A program made the position numbers and the translations under genes. Shown here in pieces: positions 1-13,077 of a stretch of 64,000 nt of DNA (within the stretch, counting starts at the first letter, position 1; the number at the start of each line of letters is the position of its first letter). Where the stretch lies: positions 716,221 to 780,220 of the forward strand of contig NC_035928.1 of assembly GCF_000348985.1 (NCBI RefSeq). The letters are read 5' to 3'. This DNA is from Huiozyma naganishii CBS 8797 (Eukaryota; Ascomycota; Saccharomycetes; Saccharomycetales; Saccharomycetaceae). The notes under the pieces are model-generated. The model did no database searches, had not been told where the DNA came from, and saw only the letters and a list, made by a program, of their open reading frames with translations.

Positions 1-877
1 TCTTCAAGGCTGTGTTATTTACAACCTTGAAGACAAAATCCAAAACTTGTTCCTACTCCTTGCATTGCTCAACAAGATCAAAGACATGAATCCGTCTGAG
101 AAGTTTAAGACGATGTTTGCGATATCTCTAGACTCGATCGGAACCATAAAGGTCATTTTAAGCCTATATTCCAGTTCTCACTTGTTTAGGATCAATGACG
201 AACCCATCATAGGGCACATAACTTTGACATTCATTTCACAGCTTTGTACGATATCCACCATTGCTGAAAACTTCATTAAGAACGGACTTTTTGCGGTGTT
301 ATTGGAGAGTCCTTTGTCAGTAGCCTTACAAAACGGTAGTATTAAACCAGAGAACCATCCTAGACTGCACAATATCTGGAGTAACGGATTGTTGTCTATC
401 CTGCTGCTGTTGCTTAGTGGCTTTGGGGCAAAAATCTTACCAGAGGCGTGTTTATTTGCTTCTTATTTTGGAAAGCAGATAAAGACTGCTACATACAGCT
501 GGTCTGATCCTGATTTGGCTGTCTCAAGTGCATTGATAAGAGAGACATCGCAGCTAATTCTGTTACAGAAAATGCTAGCAGCACTACACTATCAACGATA
601 CCTAAACACTACCACAAGACCTAAAGTAACATCTTCCTCGTCTAGCGAGGAAGTAACTGAACTAATTTGTGGATTGGATACTGGCGAGGAAAGAAGAGAA
701 TTGAATGTCGCCCTGAAGAAACTCTTGACTCATCCTAAGTACTTGAATTCAAGAATAGTAGGGGTTACAGTGGAGGAACTACAGCTGCTTGACCACGAGC
801 CTTCCAGAACCGAATTTGTCAAGAATATCAACCGTGAAATCAAAGAGTTGCAAGAGGGGCTACTGGAAAATATTTGA
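1..877 (+). CDS. NUP188: Nup188 nucleoporin, C-terminal part (partial)
   Basis: Carboxy-terminal part, about 291 residues, of a larger protein. The frame is open from the left edge (codons begin at base 2), so the start lies outside the window. I assign it to Nup188, an alpha-solenoid scaffold nucleoporin of the inner ring of the nuclear pore. The assignment rests mainly on position: MDM1, SEC65 and URA5 follow in the same order and orientation as beside NUP188 (YML103C) in S. cerevisiae. The visible segment is helical and rich in Leu and Ile, which suits the Nup188 tail, with a Ser/Glu run near residue 205 before the last helices. Similarity of this divergent tail was judged only by eye. The 285 bases after the stop hold its terminator and the MDM1 promoter. 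Confidence 0.72.
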   Translation, partial: LQGCVIYNLEDKIQNLFLLLALLNKIKDMNPSEKFKTMFAISLDSIGTIKVILSLYSSSHLFRINDEPIIGHITLTFISQLCTISTIAENFIKNGLFAVLLESPLSVALQNGSIKPENHPRLHNIWSNGLLSILLLLLSGFGAKILPEACLFASYFGKQIKTATYSWSDPDLAVSSALIRETSQLILLQKMLAALHYQRYLNTTTRPKVTSSSSSEEVTELICGLDTGEERRELNVALKKLLTHPKYLNSRIVGVTVEELQLLDHEPSRTEFVKNINREIKELQEGLLENI

Positions 878-1162
878 GCCCTTGTGTATATATCATGTGT
901 TTAACAAATTTATAACACGAAATATGGCCATCGCATTGATGGCTTTCACGCTCTTTTTTTAGAGCCATACAGTTTTTTGATGTTTACTCAATTTGACAAA
1001 AATTGATCGAGATAAGTATGAAAGGTTGGTTCTCTCCTGAATGTTCCCAGAGGGGGTACTGGGACCACATAGTGAAGAAGCCGAGCAAGATACAAAAGGT
1101 TTTGGGTAGGCACTATCTTGCCCCTTTTTCTCTGGTAAATTCTGGTCCTCTTACCTGATGCT

Positions 1163-4100
1163 ATGATTTATTTTGCGAGATTCAAGTATCTTATCTTGGC
1201 TGGATTATTACTATTAATTTCCAAAGGTCAGTTTAGCTTGGTAGTTTTCATCTTTATTTGCCCTGTTATCCTCTTATTAGGATGTTCATTCTTACTATCG
1301 TTAACCTTCCCAATTCGTGAGAAAAGATCCCCAGTAAAGCTGAATGCTGGAAATTTTAAAGCGGTTTCTACCCCGTACCGCTCGTCAGCTAAATTATTTC
1401 CGGCCAATCCAGAAATATCAGGTGAATGCAGGGAGATAGCTTCCCTTATAGTGCGAGATTATATCATACATTGGTTTCAGAGAATTGACCCCGACTTCAC
1501 TTCCAGCTTTCCAGATGAAGTTCAGTATGAGTTATTAGAAGTTATTACAGTAATCGGGGACCTCCTCTCTGATCACGATATTACCAATCTGCTTTTATTA
1601 AAGCTCACACCGTTACTGACAAAGTACCTCGCCAGCTATCACGTCGCCAGAGAAAAGGTGCTAAGTGTAATCTCGAGGAAGGATGGGAAAAGCATTGAAT
1701 GGGAAATTGCTCTCGAACTTAGTAGGAACCATCAACTACACAATACAGAGTGTTTTTTACACCAGTTTGATGATGTTGAGATAGAAAAAAGTTTAAGACA
1801 GAAAGTTGCCAGATTGCTACCTCATCTGATAACCGAACGGGAGCTTGAGTCTTCCTTTGTGTTTGTATTAGTACGTGAAATTATCACGACTAATGTTCTC
1901 ACACCAGCATTTGCAAAGTATACTGATCCTGATGTTTGGAATGCCGCAATAATTCGCTTGGGAAGGAAAATCTTGAAGGAGAGGACACAAATTCAACAGG
2001 TGAGAAACATTCTAACCAGAGAATTAACCGAGTCTACAAATAAATTGAACGATTATAACGATGTGAGCAATATAGATCCTTGTTCCATCACATTTGATCT
2101 GACAGTTTCATGCACTGGCAGAGAGTTTGAATCTTATCTGAGACAGCTGACTCTTTTAGCAACACTTAGTGATTTAAGAGCGACAAAATTTGCTCTTGCT
2201 GTAAAACTTCTAGCTCTGGAACAGAAAAAGACAGAAGATAAGTCAGACAAAAGAGAAGTAACTTTCAAAAAGAGGCTGGTAATTTCACTAAATATTATAG
2301 ACACAAAGCTCAAGTACTTGAAGCCTTCAACACAGCCAGATATTGATACAGAGTGGTTTGACGATGATACAATTGTGAGGGAACTAAAGACGTTTCTAAG
2401 AGAAATTATACTAGACAACACATTTGTCCACGACCCTACATCTTTATCATATTTCAGGAGGTTTTTGAAAATGAATGAGGATTCAAAGTCACTATTGTAT
2501 TTGGACTTTCATCAAATGGTAGATTCACTTAAGGACCCATTGGAGGATGCAGGAACAGAGAATATAGCCATACGCTATACTGATAGGGAATCAACTCAAC
2601 TGAAGCATATTAGAGAAAGCTTTTTTACTGACTCGAATTTGCAATCCATGAGGGAATTGGATGACGGCTTGGTAAATAATGTGCTTTTATTCACAGAGAA
2701 GGTTACTGAATCGCATTCTAGCGGCTTCGTTTTGGTGAGGAAAAGTTTGTTACTTTTGCAAAGTGAAGCGCTGAGTGTCATGAATCAAGATACGTTTTCA
2801 AAATTTAAGAACTCGAATATGTTTTTGAAGATGGTCGCTTCTCCGCAATTCATATCTTCAGAGGTATACATCGAATATTTTGGATCGAAAGTAAAGAAGA
2901 ATGCGGACATATACACAGATAATCGAGAACCAGTGAACAATGTACAGATATTCTCTAATCCTGGCATCAATGATGCCCTTGAAAAGATTGTTAATGGCCA
3001 GGATAAATTTGATATCAGGCAAAATTATGCGGCACAAAATAGCATAAACAATCCACCATTTTTTAAGTCTACGGGATCTGCGGAAGCAGATAAAAAAACA
3101 TTTCAGTTTAGTGACAGTGATGTCGATCTGTTTGATGACTTCCCCTCGAATCGTTCATTACCCAGAGAGGCACATAAAGACCGACTCCCCTTAGCCGCAA
3201 GAGATTATGACGAAGGAAACAGTTTTGAAAGGAATGACTTTCTCAACTCTTTCATGAATAACACGGTGCAAGACACATCGGATCTGAGACAAGAAATCGG
3301 TCAGCTTACCAAAAATATCGAACAAATACGGAAAGAGTTAGACCTTTTGAAACACTGCATTTTGAAGGCTGATTTAATGAACAATCAACAGCAGTTGAAG
3401 CTTTTGAGTAAGTCCCAGGCTGCACTTTATCGCGATTTGGAGAAAAAAGAGTTACTAAGGCAACAGTTTATTGTACAAGAAAATGCAAGTAGCTTGTTTG
3501 GTAATACTAAGATTGGGATCAAAACATACTTCACAAACAAGCAGACTACAGGTCTAAGGGATATAGTTTATTACGTTGTAAATGTTGATCATATCTATAA
3601 CGATCAAGTGAGCTCGTGGGAAGTGCCGAGAAGGTATAGCGATTTTTACGAACTCCACAAACATTTGAAAGCAAAGTACCCATCGGCTATGAAAGAAATA
3701 AAACACATAGCCTCATTTCCATCTAAGTCCTCTGTAAGTTGGACACTAAAGTCCCCCCAGGCATCGTTCATAGAGTCTCGACAAATTAAGTTCGAAAAGT
3801 ATATGAAAGCTTTGCTAAATTTTCCTGTCATTTGCGAAGATGTTGCGTTTAGAAAGTTTTTAACTGGGGCAGGTTACTTGGAAGCATCATCGGAGGACTT
3901 TAAAAAAAAGAATCATCTTAATCCTGTAGCGCTAAGCACCTCACAGAGCAATTCTGAAACGTCCACCGTCAAATCATTCTCCGTCTCTAGCAACCAAGTG
4001 GATCCCACCAACGTAGCAGAGGAACCGCAGAACCGTAATTCTACCACAGATTCCAACAATATTCACCAGTCTATTCTCAAACCTATATGTGACCTGTTTA

Positions 4101-4549
4101 TCACAACTTTTGCACTGGATCAATCAAGCTCGATTTGGTTGCGGGGCGGCGCGTTTATTCTGGTGTTCCAGCAACTACTGGGTGGAGCAGCAGAAAAATA
4201 CATCCGAAATACAATTGAGGATTCTATATCGGCTGAGCAAGTCCACAAAAGGCTAGCTTCGTTAAAAGAGACGCTGTGGGGAGAACATGGCTATTTGGCG
4301 GCTCGCAAGCAGAGAGACGCACCACCTGTACGGACTGCACTTCAAAAGAGGCAGACGGCAAGAAAGGCCCGAGTAATGCTGTCAGCAGTACTCCTGGACA
4401 TGTGTAGGAAGGTTGTTGGGGCTAAACATGCACAGGAAGCATCAACGAGAATTTACTCGTTCCTACAAAACAAATACGTTTTGCAGTCCTTCCTGTTATC
4501 TGCAATCGACATTATATTTGATGAAATTGTCGCAAATTCAAGCAATTGA
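1163..4549 (+). CDS. MDM1: Mdm1, PXA/PX-domain sorting nexin of ER-vacuole contacts
   Basis: 1128 residues, practically the length of S. cerevisiae Mdm1 (1127). The known role is to tether the ER to the vacuole and lipid droplets and to influence sphingolipid and fatty-acid metabolism. Two hydrophobic segments lie in the first 50 residues (ER anchor), and an acidic helical PXA-type region follows from about residue 85. The middle is helical where the family has its RGS-like domain. A coiled stretch lies near 710-765. A PX domain spans about 778-902, with the phosphoinositide-binding RRYSDF motif near 823-828. The last 150 residues form the sorting-nexin C-terminal region, including FQQLLGG. 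The neighbours are NUP188 and SEC65, as in S. cerevisiae. An out-of-frame ATG lies 5 bases upstream of the chosen start. Confidence 0.95.
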   Translation: MIYFARFKYLILAGLLLLISKGQFSLVVFIFICPVILLLGCSFLLSLTFPIREKRSPVKLNAGNFKAVSTPYRSSAKLFPANPEISGECREIASLIVRDYIIHWFQRIDPDFTSSFPDEVQYELLEVITVIGDLLSDHDITNLLLLKLTPLLTKYLASYHVAREKVLSVISRKDGKSIEWEIALELSRNHQLHNTECFLHQFDDVEIEKSLRQKVARLLPHLITERELESSFVFVLVREIITTNVLTPAFAKYTDPDVWNAAIIRLGRKILKERTQIQQVRNILTRELTESTNKLNDYNDVSNIDPCSITFDLTVSCTGREFESYLRQLTLLATLSDLRATKFALAVKLLALEQKKTEDKSDKREVTFKKRLVISLNIIDTKLKYLKPSTQPDIDTEWFDDDTIVRELKTFLREIILDNTFVHDPTSLSYFRRFLKMNEDSKSLLYLDFHQMVDSLKDPLEDAGTENIAIRYTDRESTQLKHIRESFFTDSNLQSMRELDDGLVNNVLLFTEKVTESHSSGFVLVRKSLLLLQSEALSVMNQDTFSKFKNSNMFLKMVASPQFISSEVYIEYFGSKVKKNADIYTDNREPVNNVQIFSNPGINDALEKIVNGQDKFDIRQNYAAQNSINNPPFFKSTGSAEADKKTFQFSDSDVDLFDDFPSNRSLPREAHKDRLPLAARDYDEGNSFERNDFLNSFMNNTVQDTSDLRQEIGQLTKNIEQIRKELDLLKHCILKADLMNNQQQLKLLSKSQAALYRDLEKKELLRQQFIVQENASSLFGNTKIGIKTYFTNKQTTGLRDIVYYVVNVDHIYNDQVSSWEVPRRYSDFYELHKHLKAKYPSAMKEIKHIASFPSKSSVSWTLKSPQASFIESRQIKFEKYMKALLNFPVICEDVAFRKFLTGAGYLEASSEDFKKKNHLNPVALSTSQSNSETSTVKSFSVSSNQVDPTNVAEEPQNRNSTTDSNNIHQSILKPICDLFITTFALDQSSSIWLRGGAFILVFQQLLGGAAEKYIRNTIEDSISAEQVHKRLASLKETLWGEHGYLAARKQRDAPPVRTALQKRQTARKARVMLSAVLLDMCRKVVGAKHAQEASTRIYSFLQNKYVLQSFLLSAIDIIFDEIVANSSN

Positions 4550-4793
4550 GCAAAAAGTCATATTCACAGAGGGCACAATGATTTATATATTACGTAGTTT
4601 CCAGCATTTGTAATCAGACTATTGAAGCGGAGCCGCTCACACCGTTATCTCTAATATCCTAACTGTTCTTAAGTGTCAGTATCAACTGGAAAGAAAAATA
4701 ACATGCGAAGAAAAAAAATTGTTGGTTACAGGTATTGAAGGCTAAGATGTTACACTGAGGAAAGGCATATCACCCCAGGCTACAAACGCACAG

Positions 4794-5624
4794 ATGCCGA
4801 AACTAGAGGAGATAGAGGACTACGATGATGTCGACAATATGGAGATGGACATCGCTGAGATTGACTCCAATTTAAGGACTCCAATCGCTCCTAAGATAGT
4901 GCCTAGCGTGGTCAGAAGTCAAGACCAAGAACAAGATCAGTCAAACCAGGTTCTTGCGATGCAACAGAGAACTGGTGCTGGAAAATCCAATGGGGAGCAA
5001 ATAAGCTTTTTCAATCCGAAAACGGGCGGATTGGAAGGGTCCACGCATATTTCCAAGGAGGATTTGAAAGAGATGAAGAAATTCCAAGTGTTATACCCGT
5101 GCTATTTTGACAAGAACAGATCACACAAGAACGGTAGACGGGTGCCCGTTACGGAAGCTGTGGAAAACCCTCTGGCAAAAACGGTCGCAGATGCGGTGCG
5201 TAGCGTCGGTCTTCTATGCGTGTTTGAAGGTGAAAAAACACACCCACAGGACTTTGGTAACCCGGGGAGAGTACGTGTTCTTCTCAAGGAGAACGGGAAT
5301 GTAGTTCAGTCCGCGTCCGCTTACAAAGGTGGTAAAAGACAACTGCTGAAAGATATATCATCATATCTACAAGCTCACCCAACCACACTGCAGTCGCTAA
5401 AAGAAATACCTTACGGGCCAGATTTCGATAACATTGAGTCGAGGAGAATTCCGAAAGTGAAGGGGCTGAAGATGAACGACATTGTCCCACTTCACAGTCC
5501 CTTCATGATGGGCCATCCAATGACCAAATCATTGTACGACGCACCCCCACCTGCCCCTGCGATCGCCAACAGCGAGAAACCGATGAAGGCACCCAAGAAC
5601 AAGTACAAAGTTGTAAGAAGGTGA
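4794..5624 (+). CDS. SEC65: Sec65, SRP19-type subunit of the signal recognition particle
   Basis: 276 residues; S. cerevisiae Sec65 has 273. It is the yeast SRP19 homologue, which binds SRP RNA and helps load Srp54, so it serves co-translational targeting to the ER. The SRP19 core is visible from about residue 97 to 170: it begins [20 protein letters not shown] and continues to the [10 protein letters not shown] strand. The N-terminal 90 residues are acidic and low in complexity, and the tail is basic (KNKYKVVRR). Both are usual for yeast Sec65. It is tandem to MDM1 with 244 bases between them and converges on URA5, the S. cerevisiae arrangement. The start is the first ATG of the frame. Confidence 0.95.
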   Translation: MPKLEEIEDYDDVDNMEMDIAEIDSNLRTPIAPKIVPSVVRSQDQEQDQSNQVLAMQQRTGAGKSNGEQISFFNPKTGGLEGSTHISKEDLKEMKKFQVLYPCYFDKNRSHKNGRRVPVTEAVENPLAKTVADAVRSVGLLCVFEGEKTHPQDFGNPGRVRVLLKENGNVVQSASAYKGGKRQLLKDISSYLQAHPTTLQSLKEIPYGPDFDNIESRRIPKVKGLKMNDIVPLHSPFMMGHPMTKSLYDAPPPAPAIANSEKPMKAPKNKYKVVRR

Positions 5625-5776
5625 TCGTTACTGACTCTGTGGCATGTAGTATTTTCCAGTGTTTCCGTAGATGTATAAATGTGTATATTTAGAGTTCACA
5701 AGCTGATCGTAATGGGACCACTGGGAACGCTGCAGTGCGGGTGGAGGGGAATAAATATGAGAGAAAGAGAAGTCGA

Positions 5777-7132
<1,356 letters not shown>

Positions 7133-7468
7133 TCACTGGTGCGTTTCTATAAAACTCTTGATCTGTTCGTAAACGTGTTCTATTTCTTTACCAAGCATTA
7201 GCACGATGAGCCCATCGCTGCTAATTTCGTACTTGATATGGCCCTCATTCGGTATGCAAATCTCTTCGTCAAACTTGTCAAACCACTCGTTCAATGCGTC
7301 CAGTTCGTCCAGCCCAAACGGCAGATGCAACTCGTCTATATATTCGTGCGTAGACTTGATCGGCTGGGAGCCGTCCTCCGACGTTACCTCCGTAGTAGGA
7401 ACATCGTCCTCAAGGGGCTCCTCCACCAAAATCAGCATTCTATACGTATCATCTCCTTGCTGCACCAT
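7133..7468 (-). CDS. YML108W-like small conserved protein
   Basis: 111 residues, orthologous by sequence and position to S. cerevisiae YML108W (105 residues), a small ferredoxin-like alpha/beta protein without a known role. The C-terminal half is strongly conserved: LDALNEWFDKFDEEICIPN is followed by GHIKYEISSDGLIVLMLGKE. The N-terminal third differs by an insertion rich in Glu, Pro and Thr (about residues 20-40). The open frame extends 21 codons upstream without an earlier ATG, so MVQQGDDTYRMLILVEE is taken as the start. It lies between URA5 and ZDS2, as in S. cerevisiae apart from the missing PML39. Confidence 0.9.
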   Translation of the reverse strand: MVQQGDDTYRMLILVEEPLEDDVPTTEVTSEDGSQPIKSTHEYIDELHLPFGLDELDALNEWFDKFDEEICIPNEGHIKYEISSDGLIVLMLGKEIEHVYEQIKSFIETHQ

Positions 7469-7820
7469 TGCTCTCTGAACTGTCGCAGACGGCACTGAGT
7501 GCTGGGCCAACCCACAGACCGTGCTATACAAGCGAGTGCAACTGCGATGACCTTCTTTGATATTTTTTGAAAAATTTCAGAGGAAAATTGTGCATCACTT
7601 TTGACGCCGAGTAAACAGCATCGGTGGGTCAAACAGCAGTGTCCGCTGGGCCTGTCGATCACTTCACAGAAAGACAAAGCTGGAAAGTGCAACAGGGCAA
7701 TCGATGGTACTCAGAATTCGTAACTAAATATAATGCTTATGTATTATGAGAAGAGAAAAAAAAGAAAGCATGCTCAATGGCTGTCCCGGCAGCCTTGTGT
7801 GTAAGTCATACTCACGAGTC

Positions 7821-10800
7821 CTATGAGATGTCTGGGATCAGGATGGTGCCGTCGGATTTGTTCTGGTTTGTGGCAAATGCAGAATTGGAACTCATCTGGT
7901 CCACGTTATTGCATGAACCGTTCTGTACACCGTTACCGCCAGGGACGGAGTCCTTTGGTGCAGTCTCAGTAGACGACACCTGTTCCATATACAGCGTGTG
8001 ATTGACCAGGTTCAAGTACGCATACATGAAATTGCTGAGCAGTACCTGCTGCCTGAGTTCCCGCTTGGAGTCGCTCAGCTTCAAGTGACTCAATCTGTAG
8101 ATCGCTCTCTCGACGTTGATGCCCAGGCGATGGTCGAACATGATGACTGTCGAAACAGTGAGCATCGGTAGTGGGAACCCAAAGGCGCTGTCCGTGAACT
8201 GTATGGGTGCATTGGGTTTCTCTGGTCTTTTCACATCTGCATACGTCAGCTTCCGTGGTGGCAATGTAGAAATCACTGCAGGCAATGCAGATGCCGCAGC
8301 AGCTGTCACAGTTTGGGTATCATCCACAGTAGCCACCTCGCCATCCACCGGTTCATCAATGGGTTGCATCTGGTATTGGATGTCACCACCGCTGATGTCC
8401 TGGGAATCGTCTCCGTCGAGCTCCCTTACGGTTTCCACGACATCGCCGTTATCTCTTGTATTCTTTGCACTCGTTACACTAACCGCAGGTTGCAAACCAG
8501 GCAATTCATCCTTTTCTAGTGTTACCGTGCCATCGGAAAAACCTATAGTTTGTGTCTCATCCGATCTGTCTCTGTACTTTTCCTCCGTGGTTAATTTACC
8601 CTCCTTGGGCACATCTTGCTCTTTCTTTGCACTATTGCGATTTTCTGTCGAGCGGGTCTCCCTTGTTTGTTGAACGTTCCGAGTTGAGGAAACTGGCGCC
8701 TTTGCAGTTTTCGATCTGAATTTGGATATTTTCTTCTTCAGTTCATCCTGATGCTGCAATTTATGTTCGTTTTTATTCACTGGAGATTTCGCATTCGCCG
8801 AATGGTGCTTTCTTTTAAACAGTTTGACAAATTTTTCCTCTAATGTTTTCTTCTTTGGCCCAGCAGAAGGTTCCTTCTTCGAAACGTACGGCTCTTTCTT
8901 CTCCTTTTGCTCCATTTGTGGTGTGTCGTCTTGGTTTGTAGATGCAGAGTTTAGTGTGAATATGGGCATATGGCGGTTTTTAGAATGGTTTCCTCTATCT
9001 ATAGGATGCTTACTGGGTGCCGCATTCACGCTCACAAAATCATTAGTATGCGTGTTGGCCTCACCCTCTTGTACGATTTCACCCTTTAGGTCCATGGGTT
9101 GATCATCGATATCAGTTCCGTCTTTAGCCAACCATGACCAAGGCATGCTGTTTGTATTATTATTATTATCATTTTTAGTAGGCTCTGCCACAGCCGTGCT
9201 TATAGTTTCCTCATCTTCTTGCTCAACTGCATCAAAATTTTCTGAGATCATTGGTTTGATATTTGTAGGTCTGTAGAGAACACTATCATTAGAGCTCTCG
9301 TTAGACAGGAAACTACTGTCGTGCGAGGTGTTTGTCGAGAAGTCGTTGTCATCCGTTGAATACTCTCTTGACATGTCTTCCTTCAACTCTTTGTCCTCTG
9401 AAACATCTGGAGATCCTGGCTCACTTGCAGTACCGGTGTAATGGTCGTACAGATCACTTATGGATCCTGGAGATTCAATGACCCCCGCTTCGTCGTTATT
9501 AACAGTCGGCGATTGCAATGCAGCAGGGCTTTCATGTGAGGCAAACTCCTCGTCGTCTAAATGGACAAACGAGAGACGTGCATGCCGGCTATTATTCCTT
9601 TTCGGTTTCTCGACAAGTGGAGTCGGTGCCGAGGTGGTTCTTATTCTGTATGTGTTGAACTTGCTTCTTCTTAGAGACGATCTCGTCGGGATGGACAAGC
9701 CGTTCTTCATGAACATGTTGGATGCAAACTGATTTTCATCTGGTAATATCTTAGCGTGGGTGGTACCTGGCGGGTTCTCGCTCTCTTCCGCCCTCAATTG
9801 TTCTTTCGAGTCAGTCCGTAAGTTGTCAAGTCCCTCGCTGTCTGTGTCTGTGTACGTGCAGGTCATATTGAGAGTTCTCGCCAATGTGACCGCGTCGTCA
9901 TCTGTGAGTCCCACACTATTTGACATTTTCGTAAGTTCCTCTGTGATATCTCTTAATGACACGGACTTTCGATCTCCATTGGTCCTCGTGGGTTTGCGTT
10001 CATCGAGAGACCTGCCCCCTTCCTCGATATCATCAATTTTTGCATTACTGGTGTTGGAGTCTTCATCCTCATCTGTTTCTATGTACGATCTCCGCAGTCG
10101 CGAGGGTCGTCTAACGAGCGAGCTTGCCTTCCCATTCCTATACCGTACTCTAAGTCTTGTGTTGTTGTTTTCTTTATCGCTTTCGTCCACGGAGTCCGCC
10201 GCTGTGCCCGTGTCCGCACTGGTATCGATAGTGTGGCCATCGCCGTCGCCATCGCCTTCGCCATTTATCGTTTGTAATGTATCGTGAACCAATTCGAGAT
10301 AGTTCTCCGGTTTCACGTTCGGATGCTGATTCGCGGGAACCCAGAGCAAATTGCTCTTCAAGTCTGCCGTTCCAGACAATTTCCTTGCCGTTTGCGACAC
10401 GGCACTGGAGCCTCTCCTGAGAAACCCTGCCCCACTTAGTTTCCTACCATTGGCTGACGCCGAAGTGGAGGAAACATCCCTCACTGGGATTTGCGTGTGC
10501 GTCTCGTCATCGATCCTGTCCTTTGTATCCGTTACTCTATGTGACGAAGACGACGACGACGACGATGAGATAGTTTTCACCAGAGGGTTTCTCCCCTGTA
10601 GATCTGCAAACACCGGTTCGTGGCTCAAGTATTCTGAGTGTGTCACCTCCATACTGCTTGCATCGTCCTCCCCTGAAGTGTCCATAGAGGCATCTGGCGA
10701 GGGTTCATTCTCCTGTGTGCCCCTCAGTTGAGCAAAATCTTGGCTGAGGGCCTCTATCGATTTCCCAGCTGACCATGACCTTCTATTAATCTGCTTGATC

Positions 10801-11051
10801 TTCTCCTGCTGTCGAGCGTCAGTATCATCCAGTTCCGGGGTTGAATTAACCCTGAACTCTAGCTCTGGATCGATGAGCAAATCCATTGACCCTATCGACA
10901 GTCGTTTCAGGTGTTTAACATTCTGTACCTCGACGTCCAGCGACTGTGCAGCTATCAGCACTTCTGACTTCCTCTTATTCCTATCCATCTCGGTCGCCCT
11001 CTTCACAGCACGCATCGACGATCTCCTCGCCGGTGATCCAGCAACGTGCAT
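7821..11051 (-). CDS. ZDS2: Zds1/Zds2 family regulator of PP2A-Cdc55
   Basis: 1076 residues, longer than S. cerevisiae Zds2 (942). Family members bind PP2A-Cdc55 and control its localisation, mitotic entry and exit, polarity and silencing. The C-terminal Zds_C domain is clear at about residues 937-1023, from PPRKLTYADVKRPEKPNAPI to the NHTLYMEQ end. The rest is long, polar and probably disordered, with Ser, Asp and Asn runs (for example an SSSSSSSS stretch near residue 165) and a basic KKKTLEEKFVKLFKRKHH cluster about 330 residues before the end. The N-terminal RRSWSAGKSIEALSQD block is also typical of the family. Symbol by synteny with YML109W; ZDS1 is the ohnolog and cannot be excluded by domain content alone. 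Confidence 0.93.
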   Translation of the reverse strand: MHVAGSPARRSSMRAVKRATEMDRNKRKSEVLIAAQSLDVEVQNVKHLKRLSIGSMDLLIDPELEFRVNSTPELDDTDARQQEKIKQINRRSWSAGKSIEALSQDFAQLRGTQENEPSPDASMDTSGEDDASSMEVTHSEYLSHEPVFADLQGRNPLVKTISSSSSSSSSHRVTDTKDRIDDETHTQIPVRDVSSTSASANGRKLSGAGFLRRGSSAVSQTARKLSGTADLKSNLLWVPANQHPNVKPENYLELVHDTLQTINGEGDGDGDGHTIDTSADTGTAADSVDESDKENNNTRLRVRYRNGKASSLVRRPSRLRRSYIETDEDEDSNTSNAKIDDIEEGGRSLDERKPTRTNGDRKSVSLRDITEELTKMSNSVGLTDDDAVTLARTLNMTCTYTDTDSEGLDNLRTDSKEQLRAEESENPPGTTHAKILPDENQFASNMFMKNGLSIPTRSSLRRSKFNTYRIRTTSAPTPLVEKPKRNNSRHARLSFVHLDDEEFASHESPAALQSPTVNNDEAGVIESPGSISDLYDHYTGTASEPGSPDVSEDKELKEDMSREYSTDDNDFSTNTSHDSSFLSNESSNDSVLYRPTNIKPMISENFDAVEQEDEETISTAVAEPTKNDNNNNTNSMPWSWLAKDGTDIDDQPMDLKGEIVQEGEANTHTNDFVSVNAAPSKHPIDRGNHSKNRHMPIFTLNSASTNQDDTPQMEQKEKKEPYVSKKEPSAGPKKKTLEEKFVKLFKRKHHSANAKSPVNKNEHKLQHQDELKKKISKFRSKTAKAPVSSTRNVQQTRETRSTENRNSAKKEQDVPKEGKLTTEEKYRDRSDETQTIGFSDGTVTLEKDELPGLQPAVSVTSAKNTRDNGDVVETVRELDGDDSQDISGGDIQYQMQPIDEPVDGEVATVDDTQTVTAAAASALPAVISTLPPRKLTYADVKRPEKPNAPIQFTDSAFGFPLPMLTVSTVIMFDHRLGINVERAIYRLSHLKLSDSKRELRQQVLLSNFMYAYLNLVNHTLYMEQVSSTETAPKDSVPGGNGVQNGSCNNVDQMSSNSAFATNQNKSDGTILIPDIS

Positions 11052-11785
11052 TCTGGGGTGGGTAAACTTTGCTGAGTTATGCCTTTGCGGGGATGCCTTC
11101 TATACACCTCTTATAGCACTGGTGTATCCTCCAAAAATAAATACTTGGTAAACTGAAACCAAACCGTGCAAGCTTTCTAACGCGATGAATCTGAATATAC
11201 CGCGAAGCAAATAGAGCGAAGGGAGGCAGGGAGATGGGATGAAGATTGGTCTACACGACAGAAGCCAAAAAAAAGAATCCGACGTTTCCAAAACCCTTTC
11301 AGCAGCAGAGCAACGGCAGTGTTCCCTCAGTGAAAGCAGACCGTTCCTGACCGGTGTGGTAACTGCCCAACCTGGTTCCCAGTTAACCTGCCCAGTCCTG
11401 CAAGTCTCGGGATCTTCTCGAATTTGAAGGAATCGACTTCAGACGCGAATTTCGCCAAATTCTCGCGTTTTTTTTCCAATTTCTTTTTGGGGAATGTTTT
11501 TGCCGAAAGCGGAAAATTCTGGGATTCCCGTTTGGGACAGTGTCTCCGGTTCGAATCGTGGCGGCAGCGGTGGAGGTCTTGTAGTCGAGAGGTGGACGGT
11601 GGGCAGTGGGCAGTGGACCCTGAACCCTGGGTCACCCTGGGATGCACACTTATTTACACTATCATTGTAAGAAGACCGTGCTGGGTTTCCTTCGCGGCGT
11701 CTCTGTGGCCACCTCTATGGTTACTACGGTCACTTTAATTACTCCCAATTGTTTCGAGGTGGAGGATCAGACTACAGGGTATGGA

Positions 11786-11810
11786 CACTGGGTGGTTCAG
11801 CCACCCAGTG
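11786..11810. repeat. Perfect inverted repeat, 10-bp arms
   Basis: CACTGGGTGG (11786-11795), a five-base loop TTCAG, then CCACCCAGTG (11801-11810). The arms are exactly complementary. It lies about 350 bases upstream of the COQ5 start. It could be a paired binding site or a hairpin; no T-run follows, so a terminator is unlikely. Confidence 0.85.
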
Positions 11811-11983
11811 TAATTTAAACGCGCTACATAGAGGAGCAAGTGTACTGTCTCACGTAAACTACTTGACATAAACCGAGGGGGAGGTATTAACTACGAATTT
11901 GACAGCGAGTGCAAAGAATCGGGGGGATTCCCATCGGGGAGAAACCCTCATCAGGTTGAATAGTCAAGTGGTAGTTACAGAAT

Positions 11984-12019
11984 CAGTACCAGTATCAGTA
12001 CCAGTGCCAGTGCCAGTAC
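11984..12019 (+). repeat. Six tandem hexamers of CAGTRY type
   Basis: CAGTAC, CAGTAT, CAGTAC, CAGTGC, CAGTGC and CAGTAC follow one another without spacing. It is a short microsatellite about 145 bases before the COQ5 start. Confidence 0.85.
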
Positions 12020-12126
12020 TCATGCGTCCGTTTAGCCCCAGACGTGTTGCCCCAACGCACTGCAAATATAAAAAGTACATACAAAATAAAGGCGACTATT
12101 GCAACTAAACAGCAAGTGTTGCCTGA

Positions 12127-13002
<876 letters not shown>

Positions 13003-13077
13003 CCAGGGTGAGGACCAGACATTGCTTATGAAAGATGCTTGTTTATACATGCGCGGGACCCCCCGCCTCTATTCATT

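Noticed and set aside
8116..8673. 185-codon ORF opposite ZDS2
   Set aside because: Antisense shadow of the ZDS2 coding sequence; its Ser/Val-rich translation follows from the codons on the other strand.
11540..11570. tRNA-like B box GGTTCGAATC
   Set aside because: No matching A box, no acceptor stem and no T-run terminator could be found around it.
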